From the NCBI GenBank assembly GCA_021730205.1, contig CP072533.1, positions 959,380 to 1,023,379 of the forward strand: DNA of 64,000 bases, read 5' to 3'. The DNA is from Candidatus Ruthia sp. Cpac_8_S14 (GTDB lineage Bacteria > Pseudomonadota > Gammaproteobacteria > PS1 > Pseudothioglobaceae). Below the pieces are notes generated by a model. It ran no database searches. It saw only the letters and a list, made by a program, of their open reading frames with translations, and was not told the DNA's origin. Below, piece by piece: positions 27,801 through 36,621 of this stretch. The position numbers were made by a program, and so were the translations under genes. The first letter of the stretch is position 1. Each line of letters starts with the position of its first letter.

Positions 27801-28790
27801 AACTTTTGCATATTCTTGAAACGCTGCTCGTTCCTTTGGGTACGTCTTACATCAGAAAGCTTCTCCCCTGGACGAAGACCTGTGATTTCAATCTCAATAT
27901 CTCCATTCAAATTAATACTGTCTTTAAAGCCCTAATCCAGTTAAATGAATCATCTTTAAAGCTAAATCATAAATCCTAACAGGCTTGCCTATATCAAGCA
28001 CAAATACATCACTACCAGGGTTCATAACACCTGTAATCATAACAACTTTGTTTTTGATGTTCACTTCAAACAGGAATTGATTAAGCTTAGCAGATTTTCT
28101 ACCCAGCAAGTCACCAGTATTCACATCACGCAAACCATCAACTTTAAGCTTGCCTCTCGCAAGTGCAGGCACAATACCCGACAAAATCCGAACAAGAGCT
28201 GGTGGGGGGTGTGGCTCTAAATAGATTGACGATTTCATTACGCCTTTGACGTGATGCTGAAGGTAGTGCTAATAAAATTTCATTGACACTATATTTGTGT
28301 ATCAATAATTCAATATTTTTGGCGCTATGTACTTTCATGCTATTAATATGTTGCTTGTTTAAACCCTTCGCATCATCAATAAAAGAAACAGGCTTATACT
28401 CTTTTAATTGTAACAACGCTTCAGATAACACCCATCTAGCCAATATTCTCAATCCGCCAATTGGCCATGATTGCCAGCAACCCATTAATAAGTATAACCG
28501 ACCTTGGAATACCCTCTTACAGCAGACATAAAACCAATCACACCCCATATTAGTACATGTAGGGAGATAAGCCTTAACTACTGATTATAATGTTTGAAGT
28601 CCTAAAAACCGAACAATGCCGTGATAAAGTCCAAATTAAATAAGGACTGAAATAGTAATCACTGGTACACCAATAATCACCCAAAAAAAGATCACTTTCT
28701 GGTCAATACCAATATCCAAGTCTAAGAGAAACCGCATATGCCCTTTATTAATATAAAATAATCTACTAATTATGGCGTTATGAAAAAAAT
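27797..28790 (-). pseudogene. CapD/WbpM-type nucleotide-sugar dehydratase, gutted
   Basis: The pieces run in family order. Membrane segments in the first 200 bases include FGLYHGIVRFLGLQTL. A first Rossmann-type region gives KEYKPVSFIDDAKGLNKQHI and LIHKYSVNEILLALPSAS. The LRDVNTGDLLGRKS linker follows, and NKVVMITG begins the catalytic SDR domain. That domain is then almost entirely missing and the frame jumps to SDVFVLDIGKPVRIYDLALK and ITGLRPGEKL. Several stops and frameshifts also occur. Loss of this enzyme points to loss of a surface polysaccharide. Confidence 0.75.
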
Positions 28791-28809
28791 AATCTAGACA
28801 AAAAAACAA

Positions 28810-29538
28810 ATGAATAAAGTTAATATTGTATGTATGAAGTGGGGGGATAAATTTCCCGTTAAGTATGTTAATCGACTCTTTGGCATGGTTTTTCGTCATC
28901 TTTCTATACCATTTCGATTTGTGTGTTTCACTGAAAATAATACAGGTATAAGGAATGAGATAGAAACACAAGATTTACCAGAATTAGATTTACCATCTGG
29001 ATTCCCAGAAAGAGGTTGGCGAAAATTAACTGTATTTAAACAAGACTTTGGTGGCTTATCTGGGCCTACTTTGTTTCTAGATTTAGACATAGTGGTGGTT
29101 GGAGGTTTAGATGAATTCTTCACTTATTCTGGTGATTTTCTAATTGCCCATGATAAAAAAAATCCAAAAAAAATAGAGGGGAACTCATCAATATTTAGGT
29201 TCGAAATTGGTCAACACCCAGAAATTTTAAGTTATTTTGAACAAAACCTTGAACTGGTAAAGAGTGAAGCTCGCCACGAACAAGCGTACTTATCACGCGA
29301 AATGCACCAACAAGACAAATTGAGATATTGGCCAGATGAATGGGTACCAAGCTTTAAGTATCGCTGTTGTCCTTCTTGGATAAAGTCTTGGTTCCAAGCG
29401 CCTTCTATACCTAAGGGTGCAAAAATTATTTTATTCCACGGTTTGCCCAATCCACCTGAAGCAATTACTGGACACAGTGGAAAATGGTATCGGCACATCC
29501 AGCCATCACCTTGGATTAAAAGATATTGGAAAATTTAA
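28810..29538 (+). CDS. Putative glycosyltransferase (DxD type)
   Basis: 242 residues, intact. The N-terminal half has a nucleotide-sugar fold, with the metal-binding DLD at 91-93 in TLFLDLDIVVVGGLDEF, preceded by a RGWRKLTVFKQDF helix. The C-terminal half is rich in Trp and Pro and ends KRYWKI. It resembles uncharacterised GT8-like transferases found in polysaccharide islands. The acceptor and sugar cannot be told. No clear ribosome site lies before the ATG. The stop overlaps the start of a broken GT25 gene (TAATG). Confidence 0.65.
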   Translation: MNKVNIVCMKWGDKFPVKYVNRLFGMVFRHLSIPFRFVCFTENNTGIRNEIETQDLPELDLPSGFPERGWRKLTVFKQDFGGLSGPTLFLDLDIVVVGGLDEFFTYSGDFLIAHDKKNPKKIEGNSSIFRFEIGQHPEILSYFEQNLELVKSEARHEQAYLSREMHQQDKLRYWPDEWVPSFKYRCCPSWIKSWFQAPSIPKGAKIILFHGLPNPPEAITGHSGKWYRHIQPSPWIKRYWKI

Positions 29539-29835
29539 TGAGCAGCAAAGAAACCCTTATTTATATTATCAATTTAGATAGAAGCCCTAACAGGCTATCT
29601 CATATGGACAAACAGTTATCTAAATTAAAGATGCTATTTGAAAGAATGGTCCGCAATTGATGGTCACCAAATTCAACCCCAAATATTACAATCTTACTAA
29701 CAACAATCAAAACGCTCTAGTTTCATAATCTACAAACTTGGAGTCTAGGTAAAGGCTGCATCTCTCACCAAGATTTTGAAGTAGGTGGTTCAACAATTTT
29801 AACCAAGAAAAGGAAATTATCAACAAGAATGAAAA
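29538..29835 (+). pseudogene. GT25-family LPS glycosyltransferase remnant
   Basis: Starts MSSKETLIYIINLDRSPNRL, the typical N-terminus of family 25 LPS glycosyltransferases, then HMDKQLSKLKMLFERM. A frameshift there would restore SAIDGH. Only short scraps such as CISHQDFE follow. The expected catalytic EDD region is missing. An intact relative lies downstream at 30619, so this may be a decayed paralogue. Confidence 0.65.
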
Positions 29836-30618
29836 ATGTGGATTGTTACTAAAATTTTTGTCGAATTAACTAAAAAAATGGGACGCAAAGATAAAAGCAA
29901 ATTTGAAAAGTGGTTTTCGTTAAGTCGTCATCAAAGACGACTTGGTGCAAAAAACCTATCCAATCAGATTGATACAGATTTTAGAAGCCAAAAAAATAAA
30001 TTAATTGCCGATGGCAAAATCATATACACACACGGCAGTTCCAATAGTATTGAAAAACACTTTAATGCTTTAAAAAATGAGTTTGCTGGACAAAGTGAAC
30101 TTTGCTATACCCATGCAAAGATTATTGTTTTAATCAGACAGGAGTTTGAATCAAGCAAGCATTTTGCTATTTTTAAGAATCTTTGGTATAAAGAGACAAA
30201 ATTTTTACTCAAAAATTTAAACACGCGGTGGTTAATTTCTGCAGCTGATACCTTTGCAGATTACTCTAATGACAATGCGCTTAGGGGTTTATCCATAGCT
30301 TGTTCATGCCTGTTAAATACTGTCAAAATACAAGAAAGTGAGCGTTTCATTACCAATACTAAAAACTACAAAGATGATAAAGAAAAAATCATCAGGCTAG
30401 ATAATGGGGAGAGAATAGCGCTTTTTGATGGCACCTCGGTATTTAAAGTTGGCACTGATGACACGCTTAGAAATATGCGCTGGCGTATTGATAAAGCGGC
30501 AAAAATTAATATTGCAGGTCAAATATTACTTGAGGTGTTTCTAAGATTACAAAAATTTGATACCATCTATAAGCGCCTAAAGGGTAAGCACACAAGAGAA
30601 AAAACTGGTTGGTGGTAA
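29836..30618 (+). CDS. Unknown protein in polysaccharide island
   Basis: 260 residues, no family recognised. It is basic, with an R/K-rich segment (LSRHQRRLG near 50). A central helical region holds a tryptophan and an SAADTFADYSND stretch near residue 140, and the last residues are KTGWW. No signal peptide or membrane helix is evident. An internal ATG at 29878 gives a start without the hydrophobic first 14 residues, which may be read-in from the relic upstream. The stop is directly followed by the GT25 gene start, so a linked role in LPS or glycan modification is likely. Confidence 0.5.
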   Translation: MWIVTKIFVELTKKMGRKDKSKFEKWFSLSRHQRRLGAKNLSNQIDTDFRSQKNKLIADGKIIYTHGSSNSIEKHFNALKNEFAGQSELCYTHAKIIVLIRQEFESSKHFAIFKNLWYKETKFLLKNLNTRWLISAADTFADYSNDNALRGLSIACSCLLNTVKIQESERFITNTKNYKDDKEKIIRLDNGERIALFDGTSVFKVGTDDTLRNMRWRIDKAAKINIAGQILLEVFLRLQKFDTIYKRLKGKHTREKTGWW

Positions 30619-31419
30619 ATGGATATTTTTATTATTAACCTAACAAGTTCGATTAAACGACGAGAGTTTCAAGAAAAACAATTGTCATCATTAAAACTAG
30701 ATTACCAAATAATCCATGCCATGTCTACCAAAGATATTGATAATAATACCTACAAAAATCATTACTACGACTGGCAAAGACCGCTAAAAAATACTGAAGT
30801 TGCCTGCTATTATTCACATAAATTGGCATGGCACAAGATTATCAAAAACAATCAACCAGCTCTAATATTAGAAGACGATGCATTACTATCAAAATGCGTA
30901 CCAAAATTACTTGCAGGTCTCTCTGACAAAAAAGGCATGGACTTAGTCAACCTTGAAAATAGAGGTAGAAAAAAATTCGTTTCAAAATCTAGCGTAGCTC
31001 TTGGATGCAACTCGAAACTTCTTCGTCTTTATCAAGATAGGACAGGCGCAGCAGGATACATACTTTGGCCAGAGGGTGCCAAAAAACTTATTCAATACGA
31101 AAAAAGAAAAGGAATTGCATTAGCTGATGCACGTATTACTGCTTGCCATAGTATTCGTGCCTACCAAGTAGAACCAGCACCTATTATTCAACTAGATCAA
31201 TGTGCTTATTACGGGTTAAGCAATACCTGTTCGGATGAAATATCCACCTCAACCATTAATAATTGCAACAACCCAAAAGGTAGTTTCTCATTCCGAATTA
31301 AAAGAAACTATTTCCAATTGAAACTAGGATTATACCAATTGCTATTAATAACAAAGTCAGACAGGCGTTATATCAAAACAAGAAAGAAAGATTTTTTTAC
31401 TATTAACAACATTAAATAA
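30619..31419 (+). CDS. GT25-family LPS glycosyltransferase
   Basis: 266 residues. The start MDIFIINLTSSIKRREFQEK and the block ACYYSHKLAWHKIIKNNQ are followed by the acidic catalytic motif EDD at 85-87 (ALILEDDALL). This is the arrangement of LPS beta-galactosyl/glucosyl-transferases of family 25. The C-terminal 60 residues are basic and may bind the membrane. It starts right after the unknown gene and its last base is the first base of the next glycosyltransferase (TAATG). Confidence 0.8.
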   Translation: MDIFIINLTSSIKRREFQEKQLSSLKLDYQIIHAMSTKDIDNNTYKNHYYDWQRPLKNTEVACYYSHKLAWHKIIKNNQPALILEDDALLSKCVPKLLAGLSDKKGMDLVNLENRGRKKFVSKSSVALGCNSKLLRLYQDRTGAAGYILWPEGAKKLIQYEKRKGIALADARITACHSIRAYQVEPAPIIQLDQCAYYGLSNTCSDEISTSTINNCNNPKGSFSFRIKRNYFQLKLGLYQLLLITKSDRRYIKTRKKDFFTINNIK

Positions 31420-32465
31420 TGGAAAATAAAAAAACAATCGTCATAGTTATCCCAGATTTAAAGGGAAATGGTGCTGAACGAGTTATGTTAAGTTTAGCAA
31501 CTGGTTTACAACAAAATAACTGCGATGTCCATATTGTTATTTTTAAAGAAAAAATTGAATTAGAATATAATGGTAATATCAATATACACGTCTTTAAAAG
31601 ACACTATCGCTGGATTCCTAGAAGCGTAAGAGGATTGATTTTATCCCCTATTTTAGATAAATTTATCATATGCCATTGTGGTAAGCCTGATTTGGTACTG
31701 TCTAATTTGCTACCAATTGACCGGTTGTTTGCTTATAGTAAATTAAATAGTTATCTTGTCATACATAACACAATGAGCTTAGAGGCAAAATTTTATGCTA
31801 GGAACTTTAAAGAATTAAAAAAAATCTACACTCAAAAACCAGTAATTTGCGTTTCAAAGGGTGTGCAAAGTGATTTTATAAAACTATTTAAACCATCAAA
31901 AAAAGTTCAAACAATACACAATCCGATTGATATTAAATTTATTCAAAGAATGGCACAAAATGATAATTCAATAAACCTTAATGATTATATTATTCATGTT
32001 GGGAAATTTACCCACCAAAAAAGACATGATGTTTTAATTAAGGCTTATAAAAAAAGCAACATAAAAACACCTCTGGTATTAATCGGACAAGGTTATCTTG
32101 AAAATAGTATAAGGGCATTGGTTCAAGAACTTAATTTAGAGAAGAAAGTTATTTTTTTGGGATTCCAATCTAATCCCTATCCTCTCATTAAAAATGCCAA
32201 ACTAATGCTCTTGTCTTCTGATTTTGAAGGGCTTGGCATGGTAATTTTAGAGGCATTAGCGTTAAATACAGCTGTTATTAGCACCAATTGTCCATCAGGA
32301 CCATCTGAGATATTGCCCAATCAAAACTTATGTCCAGTTGAAAATATTGGAAAATTAGCTCAATTAATAGAACAGGCGACTAATAATCCACTAGCTTTCA
32401 TCCAGCCACTTGATGAAAAATTTCACCTTAGCTTTGCCGCCAAAAAATATATTGATTTAGTTTGA
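31419..32465 (+). CDS. GT4-type glycosyltransferase
   Basis: 348 residues with the GT-B fold. The N-terminal GNGAERVMLSLATGL loop is typical of GT4 enzymes. In the C-terminal domain the retaining-enzyme motif E270 and E278 (DFEGLGMVILEAL) is present, as is HVGKFTHQKRHDVLIKAY. It probably adds a sugar to LPS core or a short glycan in the cytoplasm. It is the last intact gene of the island. Downstream are relics on the opposite strand. Confidence 0.85.
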   Translation: MENKKTIVIVIPDLKGNGAERVMLSLATGLQQNNCDVHIVIFKEKIELEYNGNINIHVFKRHYRWIPRSVRGLILSPILDKFIICHCGKPDLVLSNLLPIDRLFAYSKLNSYLVIHNTMSLEAKFYARNFKELKKIYTQKPVICVSKGVQSDFIKLFKPSKKVQTIHNPIDIKFIQRMAQNDNSINLNDYIIHVGKFTHQKRHDVLIKAYKKSNIKTPLVLIGQGYLENSIRALVQELNLEKKVIFLGFQSNPYPLIKNAKLMLLSSDFEGLGMVILEALALNTAVISTNCPSGPSEILPNQNLCPVENIGKLAQLIEQATNNPLAFIQPLDEKFHLSFAAKKYIDLV

Positions 32466-32480
32466 TAATTTAGAGGACAG

Positions 32481-32700
32481 CTAAGCATACTCAAACAAAT
32501 ATAACATCCCTCTTCCCTCTTCCTTTATGTTGTATAAAGACTCTTTACCCCAACTAAAAGGTGCTGTAAATAAATTTATTTTACGAAAATCCCTAATAAC
32601 AATATCAGTATAGCTCAGATGAAACAAACAATCTCTTACAATTATTAAATCTGCATCTGGCAGTAAATCTTGGGTGATATCAAGTGTTATAAATGAAATA
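32481..32700 (-). pseudogene. SAM-dependent methyltransferase remnant (C-terminal part)
   Basis: One frame reads ISFITLDITQDLLPDADLII, VRDCLFHLSYTDI and then INLFTAPFSWGKESLYNIKE. The ADLIIVRDCLFHLS motif followed by NLxxAPF is a known pattern of glycan-associated methyltransferases. The region between is shortened, and the N-terminal SAM-binding half is not visible. The piece is fused in sequence with the O-antigen ligase relic beyond it. Confidence 0.45.
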
Positions 32701-32719
32701 TGATTTGATGCATATCTTA

Positions 32720-33470
32720 TTACTGCTTCTTAAAACTATTATTTTATAATCTTTCGAGAGTGTCTCACTAAGCATGCCGTTGGTTGATGTGTGTAAATCT
32801 TCAATAGAAGACCCATTTTCAGAAAATAAGCTTAAAAATTCAATGGCTGTAGAAAATCTATTTGTCAGGTTGGAATGGGTCAACAAAAACAATGTGCAAG
32901 TTAGAATTAATACTGAAATAAGAATTTTATATCTGTATTTATTGACTAGAGATTTAGTGTTTAAAAAGATAAACAACACACTTAATATAATGAGACTCAA
33001 GAATGCACTACGCCACCACCAAGAGTGGTGATATTAAGCTAACTAAAGCTAGTGAGAAGTTATGTTTATTTTCATAGTTGATATTAATCCATGAAAAGGT
33101 TAACATTATCGTGGTTAAAATTGAGAGAATGCCTTTAGAAAGAATCCAATCTACTTCATTGTAGTTTTTCGTTAGATATTGATAATAAATAACAACACCT
33201 ATTAAAATCAATCAATTAAAGTTAATATTAACTTTGTAGAGATTGCCAATGCGATTAAAGAGGCAAATAAGAAATATGAAACCCTGCTGGAAAAATGTAG
33301 CAATTCAAGCCCTTTATCGAGACTACGATATACAAGATAACAACGCTAAAATAAGAAGTACAAAGTTGAGAGAATATGATTCTAACTGTTAAATAGATCC
33401 TCTTTACCTGAAAAAAACAGAATAGACACCCATTAGCATTAACAATATTTGAATAAATAATTGGCAATCT
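32720..33470 (-). pseudogene. O-antigen ligase/polymerase-like membrane protein remnant
   Basis: Several hydrophobic frames on the minus strand succeed each other: ILSILTTIMLTFSWININ with VSLISPLLVV, then LIILSVLFIFLNTKSLV and ILISVLILTCTLFLL. They are followed by the soluble SNLTNRFSTAIEFLSLFSEN, a stretch typical of the late periplasmic part of WaaL/Wzy-type proteins. Stops and frameshifts are frequent. The protein type is inferred from the pattern and context. Confidence 0.45.
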
Positions 33471-33514
33471 CACGGGGCGAATTTTACATTTATATTGACT
33501 ATAATCTGATACTT

Positions 33515-35173
33515 ATGAACAAGGACACTTACACCAACTTTATTCGCAATCAAATTAATAATGATTTAGAACAAAAATTGCATACTTCTATTCAAACACG
33601 TTTTCCACCTGAGCCTAATGGTTATTTACATATTGGACATGCTAAATCAATTTGTCTAAATTTTGGTTTAGCAAAAGATTACAAGGGGCAATGTAATTTG
33701 CGATTTGATGATACTAATCCTGCTAAAGAAGATATTGAATTTATAGACGCCATCAAAGCAGATATTAAGTGGCTTGGGTTTATGTGGGATGGTGATATTA
33801 AGTACAGTTCTCATTATTTTGACCAATTTTATAAATACGCCATTGAGCTTATTAATAAAAACCTAGCTTACGTTTGCTTTCTAAATGCAAATGAAACTCG
33901 TACTTACCGAGGCACCTTAAAAGAGGCTGGGAAAAATAGCCCTTATCGAGATACATCAATTGCAGAAAATCTAGAATTACTTTCAAAAATGAAAGAAGGT
34001 AAATTTTCAGAAGGCGAATGTGTACTACGCAGCAAAATTGATATGAGCAGTTCATTTATGTGTATGCGCGACCCAACTCTATACCGCATTCGCTTTGATA
34101 AGCATCACCAAACTGGCAATCAGTGGCGTATTTATCCCATGTATGATTTTGCTCATTGTATTAGTGATGCCATTGAAAAAGTAACTCACTCTCTATGCAC
34201 ATTAGAATTCCAAGAGAATCGTCGTCTATATGATTGGATACTAGAAAACCTAAATGATTTTAACAAGCCTAATCGCCCACATCAATATGAGTTTTCACGG
34301 CTGAATTTAGAATACACCGTTATGTCAAAACGTAAATTACAAAAATTAGTCGAAGATGAGTTGGTATCTGGCTGGGATGATCCACGTATGCCTACGCTTT
34401 CAGGGCTTCGTCGTCGTGGCTATACTGCGGCTAGTATTCGTGATTTTACCAGTCGAATTGGCATTTCTAAAGTGGACAGCATGACCGATATAGCAATTCT
34501 AGAAGCTGCTATACGTGATGATTTGAATATCAAAGCACCACGTACAATGGGTGTAATTGATCCAATACGCGTTATTATTGAAAATTATCCTGAAGATAAA
34601 ATTGAAACCTTGAGAGCCCCTATTCACCCACAAAATGAGACGATGGGAAAGCGTGATATATTCTTCTCTCGTGAATTATATATTGATAGAGCAGACTTTA
34701 AAGAAGTGGTGCCTAATAAAAAATTTAAACGACTGGCAATCAATAAAGAAGTGCGCCTGCGATCTGCTTATGCTATTAATGCCACTACTTTTGATACCGA
34801 TTTTGATGGCAATATTACCACCGTATACGCAACATATGACCCTGATACATTAGGTAAAAATCCTGCAGATGGTCGTAAAGTCAAAGGCGTAATTCACTTT
34901 GTTGAAGCCACCAAAGCACTCAAGGCAGAATTTAGATTATATGATCGATTATTCACACTTAAAAACCCTGGCAAGAATGACCACTTTGAACAATTGCTTA
35001 ATTCACAATCACTAATCAGCACTTATGGTGTGGTAGAACCTAGTATGACTAATAGTAAGCCTGAATTTGCTTATCAATTTGAACGTGAAGGATATTTTTG
35101 TCGAGATAATCAATCAAACGATGAACTAGTATTTAACAAAACGACAGGCTTACGTGACACTTGGTGCGCTTAA
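33515..35173 (+). CDS. glnS: Glutaminyl-tRNA synthetase
   Basis: 552 residues from the ATG at 33515. The open frame reaches back to 33461, but the start at 33515 gives [15 protein letters not shown], which aligns with the GlnS N-terminus. The class I motif is [17 protein letters not shown], and the KMSKS loop appears as VMSKRKL. The anticodon-binding beta-barrels occupy the C-terminal 200 residues. It charges tRNA-Gln directly. A TATAAT at about 33500 lies very close upstream and may belong to its promoter. Confidence 0.97.
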   Translation: MNKDTYTNFIRNQINNDLEQKLHTSIQTRFPPEPNGYLHIGHAKSICLNFGLAKDYKGQCNLRFDDTNPAKEDIEFIDAIKADIKWLGFMWDGDIKYSSHYFDQFYKYAIELINKNLAYVCFLNANETRTYRGTLKEAGKNSPYRDTSIAENLELLSKMKEGKFSEGECVLRSKIDMSSSFMCMRDPTLYRIRFDKHHQTGNQWRIYPMYDFAHCISDAIEKVTHSLCTLEFQENRRLYDWILENLNDFNKPNRPHQYEFSRLNLEYTVMSKRKLQKLVEDELVSGWDDPRMPTLSGLRRRGYTAASIRDFTSRIGISKVDSMTDIAILEAAIRDDLNIKAPRTMGVIDPIRVIIENYPEDKIETLRAPIHPQNETMGKRDIFFSRELYIDRADFKEVVPNKKFKRLAINKEVRLRSAYAINATTFDTDFDGNITTVYATYDPDTLGKNPADGRKVKGVIHFVEATKALKAEFRLYDRLFTLKNPGKNDHFEQLLNSQSLISTYGVVEPSMTNSKPEFAYQFEREGYFCRDNQSNDELVFNKTTGLRDTWCA

Positions 35174-35288
35174 TTCTTACAAACAGAGTTAATGTTTTAT
35201 GGCATGAGAATGAAAGAAGAAAATAAACCCAATGGATTGTAATATGAATTTATGGAATTGGCGAACAATAGTTTAATTATCTAGCTTA

Positions 35289-35780
35289 GTGCTGTACTTA
35301 TCGGTGTTGCGTTACAAGCACCTTGGACTGGGTCTCATGGCTTTTATGATTCCAGTTTTACCAAACTATATGCTGAAACTCTTGGCATTGGTTTTTTTGT
35401 TTATTTACACATTATGGGCAAATCGTCAGCATTTTTCTTATCACTTTGGTGATTTAAAAATATCTTTATTGATACTGTTCTTACTAGGCTCTGGTAGTAT
35501 TTTTTGTAGTGTTAATGTTGATTTCTTTATCGGTAAATAGCTGCTATGGTTAATTATCTTTTATGCATTTTTTTGTTGCTTATTGTATTAATCAAACACA
35601 TATCAACCTCTTAAAACTTGCTTTTGGTTTGGCTGTTACAGGCGGGTTTATTGCCATCATCGATATATTTCAATAAACGCTAGATTTTGTTAAGATGGAT
35701 TTTAAAATAAACAATAATAACGTCGTCAAAGACGACAAGTCAAAGTTAACAATCACAACACGCTTAATATCTCAATTATC
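35289..35780 (+). pseudogene. Polytopic membrane protein remnant
   Basis: An 83-codon frame reads MLYLSVLRYKHLGLGLMAF, then three hydrophobic helices ([31 protein letters not shown]) before a stop. After stops, a shifted frame reads LLKLAFGLAVTGGFIAIIDI and then a charged, unrecognised tail. The helix order recalls the N-terminus of O-antigen ligases but is not decisive. It fills the glnS-surE gap of about 680 bases. Nothing else was seen there. Confidence 0.35.
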
Positions 35781-35854
35781 CATCACTCATGAATAATCAC
35801 GAGCAACAAAAAGATCTAGTAGTACTAAAATCAACCAAACAAATAAGGTTGTCA

Positions 35855-36598
35855 TTATTTGATTTGATTTAGCCATTCTGATACCGTGTCAATCTCGTTA
35901 TATTTAGTCAAATCAATTTGTAAAGGCGTGACTGACACATAATGATTAGCAATGGCATGAAAATCTGTGCCTACGCCATTATCAGCCTCTTTGCCATTTT
36001 CACCAATCCAATAAAGGCTTGGATCGTCTTTATCAGCAACACTTTGCTCCGACATATGACGTTTTCCTAAGCGTGTTGTTTGAAACCCTTTAATATCTCT
36101 AAAAGGCACGTCTGGTACATTAACATTCAATACAGTATCGTGTGACAACTGAGCATGAGATATTTGACTAATCAGTTGCTTGGCAACCATGCCTGCTGTT
36201 TCAAAATTCTGACCTTGCCAGCTTGCCAGTGATATTGCCACCGATGGCAAGCCTAAAAATCGTCCTTCTATCGCGCCAGCAACTGTGCCTGAATAAATCA
36301 CATCATCACCTAAATTAGCACCAAAGTTAATGCCTGTCACTACCAAATCAATTTTTTCATTTAAGAAGCCACATAGAGCTAAATGCACACAATCACTTGG
36401 CGTTGCGTCAATGCAATAAACATTGTTTGATATCTGAATTGGCCCTAAAGGATTATCAAGTGTAAGCGAACTACTGGCAGCTGATTTATTTTCACTGGGT
36501 GCAACCACGATAACGTCATACTCCTGCGCTAAAGATTGGGAGAGTTGCACAATACCTGGAGCTTGATAGCCATCATCATTGCTAATTAAAATCTTCAT
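35855..36598 (-). CDS. surE: 5'/3'-nucleotidase SurE
   Basis: 247 residues. SurE is a metal-dependent nucleoside monophosphatase used in stationary-phase survival. The metal-binding NDD at 7-9 (ILISNDDGYQAPGI), the second site VTGINFGANLGDDVIYSGTV and the conserved PSDCVHLA are all present. It follows clpA on the same strand by 23 bases. The common pcm-nlpD-rpoS neighbours are absent. Confidence 0.95.
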   Translation of the reverse strand: MKILISNDDGYQAPGIVQLSQSLAQEYDVIVVAPSENKSAASSSLTLDNPLGPIQISNNVYCIDATPSDCVHLALCGFLNEKIDLVVTGINFGANLGDDVIYSGTVAGAIEGRFLGLPSVAISLASWQGQNFETAGMVAKQLISQISHAQLSHDTVLNVNVPDVPFRDIKGFQTTRLGKRHMSEQSVADKDDPSLYWIGENGKEADNGVGTDFHAIANHYVSVTPLQIDLTKYNEIDTVSEWLNQIK

Positions 36599-36621
36599 CT
36601 TTAATTAGAAAATATTTTGCA

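Noticed and set aside
33461-33514. N-terminal extension of glnS
   Set aside because: The 18 extra residues have no counterpart in GlnS, and the stretch contains a likely TATAAT element. The ATG at 33515 matches the family start.
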